Of a DNA stretch of 7,648 nucleotides, positions 7,301 through 7,648 are shown piece by piece. Numbering within the stretch: the first letter of the stretch is position 1; every line of letters begins with the position of its first letter. Source of the stretch: Gracilibacteraceae bacterium (lineage in GTDB: Bacteria; Bacillota; Desulfitobacteriia; Desulfitobacteriales; Syntrophobotulaceae); assembly GCA_031263945.1 (NCBI GenBank), contig JAISEW010000191.1, forward strand, positions 1-7,648, read 5' to 3'. A program made the translations under genes and the position numbers. The notes beneath the pieces are model-generated. The model saw only the letters and a program-made list of their open reading frames with translations. It made no database searches and was not told the DNA's origin.

Positions 7301-7329
7301 ATTATAGCCAAAGGCGACGTAAAAATCAA
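7301..7329 (-). promoter_or_regulatory. Sigma-70/SigA-type promoter of the activase gene
   Basis: On the minus strand, -35 TTGATT (7329-7324), a 17-base spacer and a perfect -10 TATAAT (7306-7301). Expected transcription start is about 7294-7293, which would leave a leader of only about a dozen bases with the ribosome-binding site almost at the 5' end. Spacing and hexamers are close to consensus, so this is a confident prediction from sequence, though not measured. Confidence 0.8.
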
Positions 7330-7330
7330 C

Positions 7331-7346
7331 TCTTTATTAATAAAGA
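7331..7346. promoter_or_regulatory. Perfect 16-bp palindrome abutting the activase -35 box
   Basis: TCTTTATTAATAAAGA is a perfect palindrome with no spacer. It starts one base beyond the -35 hexamer and is centred about 45 bases upstream of the predicted transcription start. A second, overlapping inverted repeat pairs CTCTTTA (7330-7336) with TAAAGAG (7350-7356). The position suits an activator site or an AT-rich UP element; I cannot name the regulator. Confidence 0.45.
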
Positions 7347-7363
7347 TTCTAAAGAGGGTGGCA

Positions 7364-7424
7364 GAATCCATTCCCACCACCGCACCGCCGCCGTCATTCC
7401 GGCTTCATGCCGGAATCCATTCCC
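7364..7424. repeat. Direct 12-base repeat GAATCCATTCCC, two copies
   Basis: GAATCCATTCCC occurs at 7364-7375 and again at 7413-7424, 49 bases apart. The second copy runs out of the 3' arm of the hairpin at 7396-7416. The first may be the remnant of an earlier copy of the same dispersed repeat. Confidence 0.6.
7396..7416. repeat. GC-rich hairpin repeat (8-bp stem)
   Basis: ATTCCGGC (7396-7403) pairs perfectly with GCCGGAAT (7409-7416) around the loop TTCAT. The surrounding GTCATTCCGGC...GCCGGAATCCATTCC layout resembles the small dispersed palindromic repeats found in many copies in bacterial genomes. There is no T-tract on either side, so I do not call it a terminator. Confidence 0.65.
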
Positions 7425-7448
7425 TTGTCTTGCGTTTCAGGTCCATAG

Positions 7449-7468
7449 GGGCGGATGGCAATCCGCCC
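7449..7468. repeat. GC-rich hairpin repeat (8-bp stem, GGCA loop)
   Basis: GGGCGGAT (7449-7456) pairs perfectly with ATCCGCCC (7461-7468) around GGCA. The 5-base direct repeat GGTCC flanks it at 7440-7444 and 7471-7475, which could be a target-site duplication or simply part of the repeat unit. The GGGGCGGAT-ATCCGCCC type is a common form of small dispersed repeat. No T-tract follows. Confidence 0.65.
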
Positions 7469-7486
7469 GTGGTCCCTGCTCCATTT

Positions 7487-7530
7487 GCGGGGCGCGGTGC
7501 AATCGCGGGACGCGGGGCGATTGCGATTGC
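7487..7530. repeat. Imperfect 18-base tandem repeat overlapping an inverted repeat
   Basis: Two adjoining 18-base units (7487-7504 and 7505-7522) agree at 14 of 18 positions, both starting GCGGG. Overlapping them, GCAATCGC (7499-7506) is the inverse complement of GCGATTGC (7517-7524), and GCGATTGC occurs again at 7523-7530. The stretch ends about 17 bases before the TATAAT of the downstream gene. Confidence 0.6.
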
Positions 7531-7547
7531 GTTATTGACGCCTGCGC

Positions 7548-7553
7548 TATAAT
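7548..7553 (+). promoter_or_regulatory. Probable -10 box of the rightward gene at 7595
   Basis: A perfect TATAAT lies 41 bases before the ATG at 7595, giving a predicted leader of roughly 35 bases. The -35 is weak: TTGCGT (7527-7532) at a 15-base spacing is the best I find. TTGACG (7535-7540) is a better hexamer but only 7 bases away, too close to work with this -10. Confidence 0.5.
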
Positions 7554-7594
7554 GATAAAACGGAAAAATTCAGGCGAAAGGCGGATGGACTAAA

Positions 7595-7648
7595 ATGACA
7601 AAAACCATAACAACTTTAGAGGATCAAGTCCAGGCGTATTTGGCGTAT
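7595..7648 (+). CDS. Start of an unrecognised gene, truncated by the window edge
   Basis: An open frame of 18 codons begins at ATG 7595-7597 and runs to the last base (MTKTITTLEDQVQAYLAY). A short GGA (7587-7589) lies 5 bases upstream and an AAAGG (7577-7581) lies 13 bases upstream, so the ribosome-binding site is weak. A TATAAT at 7548 supports a promoter in this direction. The residues are hydrophilic with no signal peptide or membrane character, and too few to assign a family. The gene is divergent from the activase gene across 313 bases. Confidence 0.55.
   Translation, partial: MTKTITTLEDQVQAYLAY

Larger units (their letters stand above)
7282..7594. other. Divergent intergenic region (313 bases)
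   Basis: This is the only non-coding stretch of size in the window. From left to right it holds the activase ribosome-binding site and promoter, the AT-rich palindrome at 7331-7346, the cluster of small GC-rich repeats (7396-7530) and a -10 box for the rightward gene. An open frame of 111 codons crosses it on the plus strand (7217-7552). That frame runs through the promoter and repeats and has no ribosome-binding site, so I do not regard it as a gene. Confidence 0.7.

Noticed and set aside
7282..7380. A 33-residue N-terminal extension of the giant activase from an ATG at 7380
   Set aside because: It would run through the promoter (7301-7329) and the strong ribosome-binding site (7286-7293). 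The protein from 7281 begins directly before the first ATPase strand, as in the family, and the extension has no supporting ribosome-binding site.
7396..7468. The two GC-rich hairpins as intrinsic terminators
   Set aside because: Neither is followed by a run of T on either strand, and they lie upstream of both flanking genes, where no transcript should end.
7217..7552. A 111-codon plus-strand open frame spanning the intergenic region, with an AGRGAI-type repeat at its end
   Set aside because: It starts inside the activase gene, crosses its promoter and the repeat cluster, and has no ribosome-binding site. The peptide repeat merely reflects the 18-base tandem DNA repeat.
7535..7553. TTGACG followed by TATAAT as a complete promoter
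   Set aside because: The spacing is only 7 bases, whereas a working sigma-70-type promoter needs about 16-18. Only the -10 box is kept, with a weaker -35 candidate.

Overview
The window looks like a chromosomal segment of an anaerobic, GC-rich member of the Bacillota. The evidence is a very large 2-hydroxyacyl-CoA dehydratase activase-type protein (a family of strict anaerobes), an aroQ-pepP (yqhS-yqhT type) gene pair as in Bacillota, and an ECF-transporter T subunit. A Negativicutes- or Clostridia-like host fits best; this is inference from gene content and not a taxonomic proof.

Layout. Positions 1-188 (+) hold the 3' end of an ecfT gene. It converges, with a single base between stop codons, on a minus-strand group read from right to left: mscS-type mechanosensitive channel (2671-1781), type II 3-dehydroquinate dehydratase aroQ (1708-1256; alternative start 1714) and an M24 aminopeptidase P-like gene (1263-190). 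aroQ and the peptidase overlap by 8 bases. Divergent from mscS, with only 41 bases between start codons, is a small stand-alone PAS-domain protein (2713-3036, +). This ends 9 bases from the stop of the dominant gene: a 1411-residue minus-strand protein (7281-3046). That protein contains two activase (ASKHA ATPase) modules in tandem, a four-cysteine segment, a DUF2229-like region and a C-terminal region resembling the 2-hydroxyacyl-CoA dehydratase component. It has a clear sigma-70-type promoter (TTGATT, 17 bases, TATAAT) directly in front of a strong ribosome-binding site. That promoter and site decide the start and rule out a 33-residue upstream extension.

The 313-base gap 7282-7594 is the only sizeable non-coding stretch. 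Next to the activase promoter it has a perfect 16-bp AT-rich palindrome. It then holds a cluster of small GC-rich inverted and tandem repeats (7396-7416, 7449-7468, 7487-7530) that look like dispersed repeats. Finally it has a TATAAT box in front of the first 18 codons of a rightward gene that runs off the window and that I do not recognise.

Most genes are housekeeping: shikimate pathway, peptide turnover, osmotic safety valve, vitamin/metal uptake. The item deserving attention is the giant activase-dehydratase fusion. Both of its ATPase modules keep a cysteine pair at the 39-residue spacing used by HgdC to bind its bridging [4Fe-4S] cluster. This suggests a single-chain pseudo-dimer that drives ATP-dependent low-potential electron transfer. 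The family itself is known but, as far as I know, its substrate is not. I found no CRISPR array, RNA gene, transposase or convincing intrinsic terminator.
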